A DNA stretch of 64,000 nucleotides from Cenococcum geophilum 1.58 (taxonomy: Eukaryota; Ascomycota; Dothideomycetes; Gloniales; Gloniaceae). The DNA lies in the NCBI GenBank assembly GCA_001692895.1, contig KV748177.1, positions 2,666,001-2,730,000 on the forward strand, read 5' to 3'. Below the pieces are notes generated by a model. That model did not search any database and was not told the origin of the DNA. It was given only the letters and a program-made list of their open reading frames with translations. A program made the translations under genes and the position numbers. This document shows, in pieces, positions 10,523 to 22,484 of the stretch. Position 1 is the stretch's first letter; every line of letters begins with the position of its first letter.

Positions 10523-12025
10523 TTGCCCCCCTCTTAATTAGGGCTAGCTCGCAGCTCGTATACCTAATAGATTAATTTCTATATATAAAGAAAGGTAAGT
10601 AATACTAAAGCCTTACTTATATAGGGAAATAGGGAATAGGGAGCCAAGCAGTTTTAATAAAAACCTTAATCTATAACCAAAACTCAGTAGGAACAAAGTT
10701 CTAATTTAGGTAGGAAAAGAGCGTTTGCTAGTAGAGAGTTGATCGTATATAATTAATAAGCTATAGCTCGTTTATACGTCTTTATCTTAACGTCTTAACT
10801 ACCTTACTCTGGCCGCATAATTAGTTTTTATAAGGAAGTGATGGCCAAATAGCCATACGCGTGTTTCCTTCCTTTTAAATTATACTGTTATTACGAAGTA
10901 ATATTGGTAATAAGAAGAGATTACGTAGGATCTAAGAGCTGCTGCTATTCTCTTAAGTAAGCTATAGCTCTTAATATAAGCTAGAGCGACTAGAGCGACT
11001 AAAGCCTTATAGAAAGATAATCGCGTACAATCTTTAAGCCGTAGCTCTTAAAGTAAGCAGTAGCTTATAAGATTATATAGGATCTCTAAGCCGAAGCTCT
11101 TAAGGTAAGCCGCAGCTTAATAAGAGATAACCGCCTACGGTTTAGTCTTGGCAGCCCTTAGGCTAACAGCTAAAGAGTCTCTGGGTCGGGCTATAGCCCT
11201 TAGACAAGCTGTAGCTCTAAGATAAGCCGTAGCTCTAAGACGAGCCGTAGCTCTAAGAGATAATCGCCTGCGATTTAGTCTCGGCAGCTCTATAGCTAAT
11301 AGCCAGAAAGTTTCCGGGTTAGGCTATAGCCCTAAGATAAGCTGCAACTTAGAGATTGTATTTAATCTAAAAGAGAGGGTAGTAGCTATAGCTTTAAAAA
11401 CTAGCAGTTAGTTCTTTAGATAGCTATTAAATAGCAATTGGATAGCCTCTAGGGTAGCTATATCTCTTTAAGGACGTTTAACCTTCTAATATTTATTAGT
11501 GGGACCTCTATTACGAGTAAACCGTAGTTAGCTATAGAGTGTTTACAAGCTTAATAGCGTAGGATTCCCCTTAACTCTTACTAAAAAGCTTTTAGATAGC
11601 AATTAAATCGCCTTTAGGTCGCTGTCGGGGCAGAGCTGCACTGCTATACCGTTGATTATATGCGGGTATACCAATTACCTTAAGAGATAATCGCGTACGA
11701 TCTAAATAGCCCTAACCCTTAGCTAGCTACCGTCTCCCTTATCTTCTAATCCTTATTTATTACCGTAAGCAGATATAATCTACTAGGCATCTGCTAATAT
11801 AGCTACTTTATAGTATACGCGATTATTCTAGGTAAGGTAAAGGACCTAATTTATATTCTAATACTGTTATGCAGATGCGATCTGCTAGGCGTCTATTAGT
11901 ATACCTACTATATTGTAGCAAACGCGATTATCCTAGGTAAAAATAGAGGATTATGAAATTGCTTAAGGGCGAAGCCCTTAGCTTACTATAGGCTACTACC
12001 TATAAAGATATAAGATCGGTTTAAA
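10523..12025. repeat. Non-coding interior of F with repeated GC islands
   Basis: No protein is recognisable in any frame. A motif AGATAATCGCGTACGAT recurs with small changes at about 11015-11032, 11124-11141, 11247-11264 and 11684-11702. Blocks of the type AAGCCGTAGCTCTAAGA recur between 10960 and 11345. A roughly 105-bp step repeat spans 11766-11945, each copy ending in ACGCGATTATYCTAGGTAA. The region is therefore a patchwork of short direct repeats, perhaps structural RNA or packaging sequence; the function is unknown. Confidence 0.65.
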
Positions 12026-12094
12026 TATAAGGCATATTACTAGGGTATATAGTAGGGAGTAGGTAAGCTAAGCATAAGTTATAAGGAGAGTTAA
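12026..12094 (-). repeat. Right LTR of F, left piece
   Basis: Matches 10266-10334, starting TATAAGGCATATTAC. It is cut by D, whose left TSD GTTAA is 12090-12094; the LTR resumes at 18871. Confidence 0.88.
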
Positions 12095-12319
12095 TATGAG
12101 GTAAGGATGTGGATAGGGAGTCTAATAATAGAATAATGGGTATATTATATAGACAGAGACGAATCCTTAAGGGAAAAGGAGGAGTCTGTGTGTGAGGTAG
12201 GAAGGGTTTTCTCTAGGCACGTGCAGAGCACGTGCCTTACGGGTAAGTCACCCCTAGGTTGCCCCAGGGTCGCCTATACCTTACGGCTATATAACTATCT
12301 ACTTAGGTTTTACCTAATA
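12095..12319 (-). repeat. 3' LTR of D
   Basis: On the minus strand TATTAGG...CCTCATA, nearly the same as 18641-18865. The next bases inward on the minus strand are a run of G, the polypurine tract. Confidence 0.9.
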
Positions 12320-12485
12320 ATGCCCCCCCCTTTAAAAAGGGTCGTCCCTAATTCTTCGTATACTTAAGCCTTAATAAAACCCCATAAAAAACCTTAGTAA
12401 GGAAAAAATTTGGAGGGGAAAGAGCGTCTTAATTTTGCGTATAGAGAGACGGGTAGTATATATGCGCGGCGCGAAGATGTTAAGG

Positions 12486-12508
12486 AACTTCGACCGGCGG
12501 TCGAAGTT
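12486..12508. repeat. 23-bp palindrome in D 3' region
   Basis: AACTTCGACCG is exactly inverted around one central base. The same palindrome with its flanking AGTCTTAGCAAG and CTAATTAGAC motifs occurs in E (23199-23221) and, in altered form, in the unrelated gypsy J (50071-50093). Confidence 0.9.
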
Positions 12509-13989
12509 GTCTAATTAGTCAGATTTGCCTTGCTAAGACTCCCCCGCATTTAACCGAGCTAGTAGCAATTTTGTATACCCGGTATAGAAAATCCTAATTG
12601 GTCCATTTAACAGGTAGAGCTAGTGGAGCTTAATACCGTCGCCTGAATTCGGTAGACCAGAAATATTCCAAAAGCTCGCTTGCGTAGGCAGGTCGCTGGT
12701 ACCTCGCGGGTCGGTTATAGGTTATTCGCATGCAGCCAGATTTATAGACGGTAAGGCTATATACCTATTAAACTCGCCGCTGACCCTACTTTAGCCTTAT
12801 ACTATACCGGCGTAGCGCCGTGTATACTTCGCGGGTAGGTTTATAGGTTACTTGCATGCAGCCAGGTTTAGGACGGCAAGGCTATATGCCCGTTAAATCC
12901 GCCGCTGACCTATGCTTTGGCCTTGTGCGTTATCTGCGTAGCATATACGTGGAATAGTATAAGTTGTCAGTACAGGTTACCACCAGCGGGTTACCAGTAG
13001 GTCGTGGACCCCGGTTAAATAAACCCCGGTTATAAACGGGCGTAGGATATTAATAAATCAAAACTTCACCCTATACGTACGCCGCAGTTCTTATAGCAGT
13101 CGTTGCTTGTTCTTTAATCCTTTAGGACGTCCTCTACTCCGCTTTAATGCAGGTTATATTTTAATAGCGGCGCTTACTTTTCGCCTACGCTTTAGCTATA
13201 AGGCTAGGGTGTCCCGCTTGCGGTACTTATCTAGCAGTTATTAACAATTCTTAAGTTCTGTCTCGTATTTCCATTTATTATACTTATTTGGCCATCCTAG
13301 CCATTTAATAAGGTACTGTGGTTATCCAGCACGATCCTAGTAGGCGATAATTGCTTTTACTTCCCAGCTGCCTTTCTTAAGCTCTTCCACTGCTGGGGGT
13401 TAAAACCCAGGGCGTGACCTATAAGGCTCTAGTAGGGAGACATAGAAGACTAGGTGGAGCCGTGCCATAGTAGGTAGAAGCTCTAGCTTATATACTTGCT
13501 ACCCTACGCGCTCTAAGATCTAAAACGGTCCTATAAACTTATAGTTAAGCTTTTTATAAGGACGTTTCGTGCGGATGTTCTTAGAGGAGAGCAGGACTCG
13601 TTTACTAACGGCGAAATACTTGGCCAGATGGTGACGATTATAGTATTTTACCTAAAGCTTTTAGGCGTGCATTATCGACGCCGCCGCTACCTCACATGTA
13701 AGGCGCAGGCGTTGTAGGTGCGTCTCTGCGAGTTAGATATTTGTTAACTCGGACCCTTCCCCACCTTGCCAGGCGTCTTAGATGCTGTCCGGGACTCCGT
13801 CTAGGACGTTTAATAGCTAGCCATAGGCGAGCTCAATAGGGGAACGCTTTGTTATAGTATGGACCTTAGAGTTATAGGCAAAGGCTGCTTCTTTAAGTAG
13901 GGAGGCCTAATTAGACTGTTCCTAGTTTGTAAATATACGTAGGTATACCTTAAGCTCCTAGTTCTGGCGCTCCGTCTACCTATCTATCT

Positions 13990-14560
13990 ATAGGTGGAAT
14001 ATAATACTAAGTTTACGTTAAACGCGGAGATAGTAGCACATGGTGCTCTAGTACTCGCTTATAAATACACTACCCCTATTAGAGACGATATTATCTGGAG
14101 GCCCTATTTGTGCAAAGACTCTAAATAAGAGTTCTGCGAGTTGTGTAGCATTAATTATCTTACGCACTGGATAGTAGCGCACTAGCTTTATAAAACGGTC
14201 TATAAGGACAAGGATGGAGTTATACTCTACGCCATTAGGAGTCTTAGACTCTAGGAGATCCATAATAAAGTTAAGTAAATAATGCCGCTAGGCTTGGGTG
14301 GGGGCCTAGAGAGGCTGCAGCTCACTATAGGGTTTATAGCGGCGCGATTTAGAGCGTTAGTAGGTATTGTAATTATCTAGGTATTTGCGGAGGTCCTAGG
14401 TAAGGCCATTCTAAGCATACTTCCGCGCGATTACCTTAAAGGTACGGTTGAAACCATAGTGGCCGCCCATAGGATCGTTATAATTTCGCTTGAGGATCTC
14501 CTGTCATAGTAGTGTACAATTCGGCACCTAGACCTTATTATTTTACCTTAGGAGTCCTTA
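13990..14560 (-). pseudogene. D integrase relic
   Basis: An open stretch at 14048-14263 (minus) gives the integrase core: a Met-Asp-Leu-Leu start region, VLIDRFIKLVRYYP containing the first catalytic Asp, then IVSNRGSVF where SDRGS is usual, so the second catalytic Asp is Asn. The rest of the domain runs on with stops. E retains the homologous upstream zinc-binding region at about 21840-21960. Confidence 0.85.
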
Positions 14561-15099
14561 ATTATTAAGGGTATAGTCCTTATTACTAGCGGGAACTCGT
14601 TCTTAGGTTAACTAATCATATATAGAGCGTATAAAGGCGTCCCTTTTTTATACTCTATAAATAAAATTAACTAGTGACTTAGGGGGTTGTTCTATAAACG
14701 CCGTTTTAGCTAAAGCAGCTACTACTACTTCTTGCCGTGGCATGAGACTCTGCGTAAAGTCGGTGCTAGCGAAGTAACATATAATGCGTAGGTAACTCGC
14801 TAGGTTGTTGTAGGGGACCGTAGCCTAGGCTAAGGGGTCTTTCCTAGGGTCAAGCGCCATTAGGCCAGTCGAAGTAGTCTTAAAGAGAATAGTAGGACGC
14901 TCTAGTCCGCCGGCGCTAAGTTCGTAAGGGTCACTCGCATACTACATGCATGCTACTCGCTAGTGTAGTATAGTAGCACTAGGGCCGCCTATAAGGCCTA
15001 TAACCCGCAACTTTTGCTATAATATAGGCAGTATAGCATTAAGGAGTGTCCTCTTGCTGCTATCTTTAAAGCCTTTAGCATAATCCGGGCGCTAGGATA

Positions 15100-16330
15100 G
15101 TGCGTTAGCAGAATTTATCTTACCTGGCTTATATTTAATCTTAAAATCAAACTTAGCTAGTTCCTTAGCGTACCGGGCCTGGCGAGTAGATAAGCTCTTA
15201 GTAGTTATAAAGTACTAGAGATTGTTATAATTGTAAAGTACGCGCGTTATATACGCGGCGTATTTAAGGTAATAGCGCCACGTCTTAAAGCATTATACTA
15301 TAGCAAGTAGTTCTTTATTATACGTATTGTACCGTACTTCTAGGCTAGTAAGCTTCTAACTACAATAAGCAATTAGGTGCCAGTGGAGTTAATCTCCCTA
15401 CCCCAAAGGCTGCAGAAGTATACCGCTATAGGCATAGTTAGAAGCGTTAGTAATCACCATTAGGGGTAGATTAGGGTCGAAGTGGCGAAGTAGAGGAGCT
15501 TGCGTAAACGCAGCGCGTAGCTTACGGAACGCCTACTATGCGTTATCGGGCCAGGACCAGGGTTAATACCATTTAGTAGGCCCTTTTAACTTACGCTTCC
15601 TCTTCTTCTCCCCATCTAACGTCAGGTCGCGATGTGCCCATACAAGATATACGTGTAGGGGGTATGCGGTATCTAAGTAGTTCCAGATAAATCGCCTATA
15701 GAAGTTGGCAAAGCCAAGGAAGACCTAGATATCCCTATAGGACTTAGGCTTAGGCCATTCCTTAATAGCTTTTACGCGGTCAGGGTCCATTATAATACCC
15801 CTAGGGGTAATAATAAAGCCTAGGAACTTAACGTTCTTAGTATAAAAGATACATTTTAACAGTTTAGCGTATAGGCCCCAAGCGCGGAGCTGTCGCAGTA
15901 CCTACTTAACGTGCTCGACGTGCTTATCCTTATTATTTAAGTAGATAAGAATATTATCTAGGTAGACTATACAGATAGTATTTACTAGGGTTCCTAGAGC
16001 TTTATAAATATAGCTCTAGAAAGTCGTAGGGGCGTTAATAAAACTAAAGGGCATCACTAGGTACTTAAAGTAACCGTAGCGTGTCTTAAATATAGTCTTC
16101 TATTCGTCTCCCTTTTTAATACAAATCCTATAGTACGCATCACAAAGATCTAGCTTTGTGAATATCTTCGCATGGCTAAGCCTATTAAAGAGTTCGCCGA
16201 CTAGCGGTAGGGGGTACCGATTTTTAATCGTGATCTTATTTAGGCGTCTGTAGTTAACGCATAGCCGTATCATACCATCTGCTTTTAGCACGAAGAGGAT
16301 AGGCGCTCTAGTAGGCGACTTGCTAGGCCT
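15100..16330 (-). pseudogene. D reverse transcriptase and RNase H relic
   Basis: The minus strand at 16100-16291 gives RT motifs ([20 protein letters not shown] and [13 protein letters not shown]; the first catalytic Asp is intact). Near 15960 the YxDD box reads YLDNI. FLGFANFYRRFI follows near 15690, then RNase H with VITNASNYAYSG near 15450 (Asp to Asn) and YNTYNKELLAIV near 15310. The usual connection order is preserved. Stops and active-site losses make it inactive. Confidence 0.88.
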
Positions 16331-16739
16331 AATTCAGCCCTTTTTAAGAGCACTGTCTAGGTACTCTTATAAGATCTGCAACTCTTTCTATAAAAGGTTA
16401 TAGAGGGGCATTTGCGGTAGCGTCTTGCCTTCTTCTAAGTCGATCACATAGTCGTACTTAGAGTTTTGCGGTAGTATACTTGCTAGCTTATTAGAGAAGA
16501 CATTAATTTCCTCCTTATATATATCTAGTAGGCTGGGGGCCACGGAGGTTGAAGCGACTATTGCGTAGTAGTGTGCTTCCGGGAGCCAGTAAAGAGAAAG
16601 GTGCAGCCGATATATGTTTCGCAGGTATGCTCGTATAGAGAGTGCATACAGCTCTGCTGCAGTATACTTAATAGTTTCGGGGTTTTAATTACCTCCCCCT
16701 TGCGTATAAGTGATCTGCGCTAACACTAAAGGGTCTCTA

Positions 16740-16864
16740 TAGGTACTCGCTGCCAGTGACAGCAGGTCCTCTACTATATTTATAACCGGTGTCTCTATAT
16801 CTAGAGGGTCTGTACGGGTACTCGCTGCCAGTAATAACAGGTCCTCTATTATATTTACGACCGG
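16740..16864. repeat. Two-copy 77-bp repeat in D
   Basis: The block GTACTCGCTGCCAGT, then CAGGTCCTCTA and TATATTTA, occurs at 16740-16787 and again at 16817-16864. It lies between protease and RT and encodes part of the 69-residue minus-strand open frame at 16685-16894. Confidence 0.75.
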
Positions 16865-17099
16865 CGTAAAAAAGGAGTCTTCTAGCCATAGCAAATAGAC
16901 TATTTTGCCAGCCTTAATATCTGCTAGAAGAGCGTTAAGGGTGACTATTTAGAGGCGTCTAGGGTCCGAAGTACCCTAGATAAACTGTTTAAAATAGAAG
17001 CTAATTAATAGATCTGCTTCCGCGAGCTAATCCCATCTAAGAACCATATCGTAACTATTAAATAAGCCGCCCTAAAAGGTCTGCGGGCTAATAGTGCGA

Positions 17100-18588
17100 G
17101 GGGTACCCTAGGAGTCGCTAGTGGTAACTGTTAGATTATAAGCATCCCAGATTGTCATCTGGTTGCTATTAAGGAAACGTGCAATAGGTTTACGTAAACG
17201 TAGCGCGTAGCGTATAGGCAGGTTAAACCTATGGACGACGTCTTGATTAATAAGGTTAATTTGGCACCCATTGTCGTATAAGGCATGTAGGCGGACTTCG
17301 CCCTAGGGCGTATCTATCGCAACGTATACTACAATGCGTTTCTTCTCTCCCTCTATATTAGGCCCTAGTTGCAGTTAAGAGAGATGCGCTACTAGGGCTT
17401 TGGGTTTTCCGAAGCCCGAGCTAACTTCTCTTTAGCTTGCTTCTAGTATTCCTTACAGTAGCCGCCTACGGTCCTTCGACTCGCCTATGTAGCACCGGCG
17501 TCCAGGGGGTCCCCTAAGCCATCCGGCTTTTAGGTGGTCTCCCTAAGAGTTTGCTTAGAAAAGCGTTGCCCTTTTTAGGTTTTGTTCCCTAAGCCTAAGT
17601 CTATAGAGCCTATACTGCGACCGCGCTTTATACGCGATAATTTGCCGCTACTACTTATGCGATCTTCTATAAGCTTTGTGGTATCGAGCAATTGCTCTAC
17701 ACAGCGGATTTCATTAAAGAGGTCTTTAGCGGTTCTTACCCGTTGGGCGAAGTTCTAGCGGAAGAGCTCTACTTATAGGTGGGCTGGAAGACGTAAGAAC
17801 TAGAAGTCTACCTATTATTTAGGATTAATAAAAGGGGTATATAAGAAGAGGTCCTCTAAGCTACGCATACGGGCTAGGAAGACGTTAAACCTCTAGTTCT
17901 CCTTTATAACAGCCGTATAGTACGTTATAGCGTTATTAAAGCGTCTTACTATAGGGTTCCTAATCTAGTCTTAGACTATAGTCTTAAATTCATCCTATAG
18001 TAAGGGACCCTTATCCTTAGTACCTAACTGGCGATAAACTAGTTAGGTAATTGTCTTCTCTTTTATAAGACCTTTAATGGCCTAGCGCGTGCGTCGCTTA
18101 CAGTTATAGTTAGCGTTATTAACCTCGAATTGGTTCTTAACTGCGGCAATCCACCGGTTAAAATACTGTTAAGTAGTACCGCTAATATTAGGTAGTGACT
18201 TCTTAACTAGGGCGTTGAGATTTAATCGGCGTATACGTTCGCTACGTAACTCATGCTCTTTACTAGAGAGGCGACGGGAGGGCTTTATTAAATTAATAAT
18301 GCTCTGTAAGTTGGCTATTTTCTTGGCCAGCTTATCTAGCTCCTTTATATTAGCGGTATTAGGTAGGACGCTGGTAACCTTACTAAGCTCCTATTAAGCC
18401 TAGGTATATAAGTCAAACTAGTCTTTAGCGTTCGTAGATATTTAATCGTTTTAGGATTTAGAGAATGGCTTAGATGCTACTAGTGTGCTTCTAGTGGTTT
18501 CGTCTACACTAGATCCTAAGGCGTTCTACAGTCGCATCGCTAGCATATTACCGTCGGGTATAAGCGTCGGTTTTCTTTTCGGAGGTAT
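17100..18588 (-). pseudogene. D gag and protease relic
   Basis: Compared with E, whose gag begins with an intact ATG at 19939, D's start codon at 18586-18588 reads ATA (ATG to ATA, a CpA-to-TpA change on the other strand). Gag-like sequence with a coiled start region and an RWTV-type middle runs to about 17450. The protease segment at about 17230-17340 is the point where E's internal deletion begins. Confidence 0.75.
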
Positions 18589-18640
18589 TATAGAAAAATT
18601 AAACCGGCTATCCTCCTAAGGGGATTGGTAAGGATTTGAA

Positions 18641-18865
18641 TATAAGGTAAGGATATAGATAGGGAGTCTAATAATAGAATAATGGGTATATTGTATAGAC
18701 AGAGACGAATCCTTAAGGGAAAAGGAGGAGTCTATATGCGAGGTAGGAAGGGTTTTCCCTAGGTATATACAGAGCACGTGCCTTACGGGCGAGTTACCCC
18801 TAGGTTGCCCTAGGGTCGCCTATACCTTACGGCTATATAACTATCTACTTAAGTTTCACCTAATA
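18641..18865 (-). repeat. 5' LTR of D
   Basis: Same 225-bp sequence as 12095-12319. It is followed by TSD GTTAA at 18866-18870. Inward on the minus strand the leader reads TTCAAATCCTTACC, nearly the same as E's TTTAAATCCTTACC. Confidence 0.9.
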
Positions 18866-18870
18866 GTTAA

Positions 18871-19059
18871 TAGAAGAAGACGATATAGTAATAAGGGTAG
18901 GTAATAGCCTTATATAGAGATAAACGGATAAGGAGGAAAAGGGCTATAAGCCTAAGGTGCTTATAAGAAGGTGCCAAGCCTAGCCTTCGGCTAGGCCTTA
19001 GCTACCCCTTAAAGCTCCTAGGTAATACAGCCGAGTAAGGAACTAAAAGTACCCTTATA
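18871..19059 (-). repeat. Right LTR of F, right piece
   Basis: Continues the LTR interrupted at 12094 and matches 10335-10522. It is followed by GTCTAATATTAAAG (19060-19073), identical to the 14 bases left of F. Confidence 0.88.
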
Positions 19060-19073
19060 GTCTAATATTAAAG

Positions 19074-19668
19074 CCCGCTTCTTAATACAATATAATAGCC
19101 CTATAAGCCCCTATTAAGTTATCCTCTTAACCTAAGCACCCTAAAGTTATAGACATTAACTTTAGAACCCTAGAGTATACCCTACTAGGGTCCCCTAAAT
19201 AAGAATAACGCATTAAGCTAGGCCTTTGCTTTAAATATAAAAGTAAGGCTTATATCTTAAAATACTACTCTGTCCCTATACCCTAATATAATTTATAAAC
19301 GGCTAATACCAGTAGCTATTTACTACATTAATCCGCTTATTGTTTTAATCCTTACTTAGTTTTAGCTCTATATTTAGTAAGCACTACTTATAAGGATAAA
19401 GCTATAACTAATATTTTATAGGAACTCCTTCCTACTTACTACTAAAAGGTACGCTTTAGAGTTAAGTCGTACTTTAAAATAGCTATATTATAGGATCTCG
19501 TTAAGTGCCTTAGATATTATAAACCCTAACTTTTAGGATTATAGTATAACTGTTAACTACTATCTTTAGTAGAAAGGTTAATAGGCTAATATTTAAGTCC
19601 TAATTAATACAGAAGCTAGCGGTATAGAATTTATTAATAAAATCTTTATATAAAATAATAGGTTTACC
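19074..19668 (+). pseudogene. C gag relic, middle part
   Basis: Resumes the gag frame cut at 10265. A cysteine-containing block (LCFKYKSKAYILKYY near 19222-19265) is the remnant of the CCHC knuckle (C-x2-C-x4-H-x4-C). It is broken by E at 19668; positions 19664-19668 (TTACC) are E's left TSD. Confidence 0.75.
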
Positions 19669-19880
19669 TATTAGGTGAAACCTAAGTAGATAGCTATATA
19701 GCTGTGAGGTGTAGGCGACCCGTAGGCGACTCGCCTGTAAGGCACGTACGCTATACATGCCTATAGAAACCCCTTACCTCGCACCTTAAACTCCTCCTTT
19801 TTTCTTAAGGATTTGTCTCTGTCTATACAATACACCTATTGTTCTATTATTAGACTCCCTATCCACATTCTCACCTTATA
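19669..19880 (+). repeat. 5' LTR of E
   Basis: TATTAGGTGAAACC...CACCTTATA, nearly identical to 23381-23592 and about 13 bp shorter than D's LTR. It is directly followed by the leader TTTAAATCCTTACC. Confidence 0.9.
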
Positions 19881-19938
19881 TTTAAATCCTTACCAATCCC
19901 TTTAGGAGGATAGCCGGTTTAATTTTCTATAATCTACA

Positions 19939-21100
19939 ATGCCTCCGAAGACAAGATTAACGCCTACACTTAATGGCGACACGCTAGCAATATAACTGCA
20001 GAACGCCTTAGGATCTAGTACTAGAAGCATATTAGTAGAATCTACGCGACCTTCCAAATCTTAAGATGATTAGATATCTACGAACGCTAAAGACTAGTTT
20101 GACTTATATACCTAGGCTTAATAGGAGCTTAGCAAGGTTACCAGCGTCCCACTAAATACTACTAACCTAAAGGAGCTAGATGAGCTAGCTAAGAAAATAG
20201 CTAACTTATAGAGCATTATCGATTTGACCTTCCGTTACCCCTTTAGTGAAGAGTATAAGTCGTGTAGTAAACGTATACGACGAATAAATCTTAATGCCCT
20301 GGTTAAGAAGTCACCGCCTAATATTGGTGGCACTACTTAATAGAAGTTTAACCAATGGATTGCCGCAATCGAGAATTAATTTAAGATTAACGACGCTAAC
20401 TATAACTGCGAGCGACGTACGCGCTAGGCTATTAAAGGTCTTGTAAAAGAGAAGACAGTCGCCTAACTAGTGCATCGCCGCCTGGGCGCTAAAGATAAGG
20501 GTCCTCTACTATGGGATAAACTTAAGACTATAGTTTAAGACCAGATTAAGAACCCTATAGTAAGACGCTTTAAAAATGCTACTGCGTACTATATAACTGT
20601 AATAAAGGAAAACTAGAAGTTTAATACCTTCTTAGCCCGTATACATAGCTTAAAGGACCTCTTCTTATATACCCCTTTTGTCGACCCTAATTAGCAGGTA
20701 GACTTTTAGTTCTTACATCTCCTAACCTACCTATAGGTAGAGCTCTTCCGCCAGAACTTCGCTATACGGGTGAAAACCGCTAAGGACCTCTTTGTAGAAA
20801 TCCACCGTATAAAGCAATTGCTTAACACTATAAAGCTCGCGGAAGACCGCGCAGCTAGTAATAGCAGATCCTTGTGCCCAAAGCGCGGTTATAGCATAGG
20901 CTTTATAGGGTCAGGTTTAGAGAACGGAACCCTAGGAAGGCGACGCTTTCCCAACTAAGCTCTAGGGGAGACTACTTAATAGCTAGATAGCTCAGAGGAC
21001 CCCCTAGATGCTGGCGATACGCCTATACATCGTAAGAAGAATATAGGCAGTAATCGCAAAGAATACTAGCGGCAAACCGCTATAAATAATGCCTAACTAT
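19939..21100 (+). pseudogene. E gag relic
   Basis: The ATG at 19939 is intact and opens MPPKTRLTPTLNGD, followed by a gag of roughly 380 residues with stops about every 20-60 residues. Recognisable segments are IGGTT.QKFNQWIAAIE (near 20320) and LFLYTPFVDPN (near 20670). The longest open part, 20770-20958, has 62 residues. The sequence is homologous to D's gag on the opposite strand. Structural capsid role inferred from position. Confidence 0.8.
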
Positions 21101-21104
21101 TAGG

Positions 21105-21370
21105 TAGCAGGTCCGTCCATAACTGGGGTCCTTTAACCGGGGCCCTTTAACCCACTAGTAACCTACTAGTAGTAACCTACACTAATAACTTATACTAGAC
21201 AGGTCCGTCCGTAACCGGGGTCCTTTAACTGGGGTCCTTTGACCTACTAGTAACCTACTAGTAGTGACCTATACCAACGACGTATATCGGTAGATAGGTC
21301 CGTCTATAACTAGGGTCCTTTAACCGGGGTCTATGACCCGCTGGTGACCCGCTAGTAGTAACCTACACCG
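21105..21370 (+). repeat. About 95-bp minisatellite between gag and protease of E
   Basis: Three units share GGTCCGTCC, AACTGGGGTCCTTTAACC, then ACTAGTAACCTACTAGTAG and ACCTAYACY. The same unit forms a second array at 22485-22760 in E and a single copy in D (12958-13022), but I do not see it between gag and protease in D. Confidence 0.8.
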
Positions 21371-21394
21371 ATAACTTACGTATAAGCCTAAAGA

Positions 21395-22260
21395 TTCGGA
21401 TACTGTATACCCCTAAACGTATACCTTACGCAGGCGTATCGCGACCTAACGCTAGATAGGGAGAAAGGGAACGCATTATAGTACATATTGCGATAGATAC
21501 GCCCTAGGGTAAAGTCTGCCTACGTACTTAATACAATAATGGGTGCTAAATCAACCCTTAACGCTATATAAAAGTTACGGGTTATGGACCTTGTGGGCGG
21601 TCTTAGTGCTACTACACTAATAACCTAGCGCCGGCGGACTAGAGTATCCTACTATTCTTATTAAGACTTCAACCGACCTAATGGCGCTAGACCCTTGGCC
21701 TAGGCAATGGTCCCCCACGACAACCTTATAAGTTACCTCGCTAGTACTAACTTCGCGCAGAGTCTCGTACTATAGCAATAATAGTAGTAGCTACCGTAGC
21801 CGAAATGGCTTACGGAACACCCTTAAGTTACTAGTCCATCTATAGAGTATAAGGGACGCCTTTACACGCTCTATACGTAATTACCTAGGGGCGAGTTTCT
21901 GCTAGCAACACTTAAGGACTCCTAAGGTATAATAAGGTCTAGCCTTATTAAGGACCTCCGCAAATACCTAGGTACTACAATACCTGCTAACACTTAAATC
22001 GCACCGCTATACACCTCATAGTAAGCTGTAGCCCTTAAGGCCCCTATATAAGCCTAGCAGTATTACTTACTTAACTCTATTACGGATCTCCCTAAGTCTA
22101 AGATACCTCCTTATCCTTATAGACCGTTTCACAAAGCTAGTATACTACTATTTAGCCTTATAGCTAAAGCGTAAGCGAAAGGCAAGCGCTACTACTACTA
22201 AGACACAGCTTATATTAAAGAAAGGCAGAGGACGTCCTAAGGGATCGAGGAATAAGCTAA
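21395..22260 (+). pseudogene. E protease end fused to post-RNase H/integrase start
   Basis: Up to about 21545 the sequence matches D protease (21450-21545 against D 17230-17340). From there on it matches D 15045-14500. No RT or RNase H motif remains. The later part (21840-21960) corresponds to the integrase zinc-binding region. Confidence 0.75.
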
Positions 22261-22484
22261 CGCTTATAGTAAGAGTTGCGGTATATATATGGGGTAAAGC
22301 TTAATTCATTAATATCCTATATAAGCCACACTCTACCGCAACCCGGCGACTCGCAGGCGACTCGCAGGCGAGGCTACGGCGCACCGCTGGTGACCCTAAA
22401 GTAATTAAAAAGTACTTTCCTAGGCCTGGACCTAGTCTATTACTCTATACCACCTTTGCAAACTGTTTATACGTTAAGTGATAG

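Larger units (their letters stand above)
12095..18865 (-). mobile_element. Ty3/gypsy retrotransposon D, full length
   Basis: LTRs of 225 bp (12095-12319 and 18641-18865) are flanked by GTTAA (12090-12094 and 18866-18870). The minus strand carries gag, protease, RT, RNase H and integrase in gypsy order. A G-rich polypurine tract abuts the left LTR (about 12320-12340). E (19669-23592) is a deleted relative. D is less AT-rich than B or C and keeps short open stretches, suggesting weaker or later RIP. Confidence 0.92.
10266..19059 (-). mobile_element. LTR element F, non-coding interior, split by D
   Basis: LTRs lie at 10266-10522 and 12026-12094 plus 18871-19059. The minus-strand reading is TATAAGGG...GCCTTATA, with a purine run AAGAGGGGGG next to the left LTR (about 10525-10535), so the element points left. 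The 1.5-kb interior shows no gag or pol similarity that I can read, which suggests a LARD/TRIM-like non-autonomous element. Flanks are identical over 14 bases, GTCTAATATTAAAG (10252-10265 and 19060-19073). The right LTR carries D. Confidence 0.8.
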
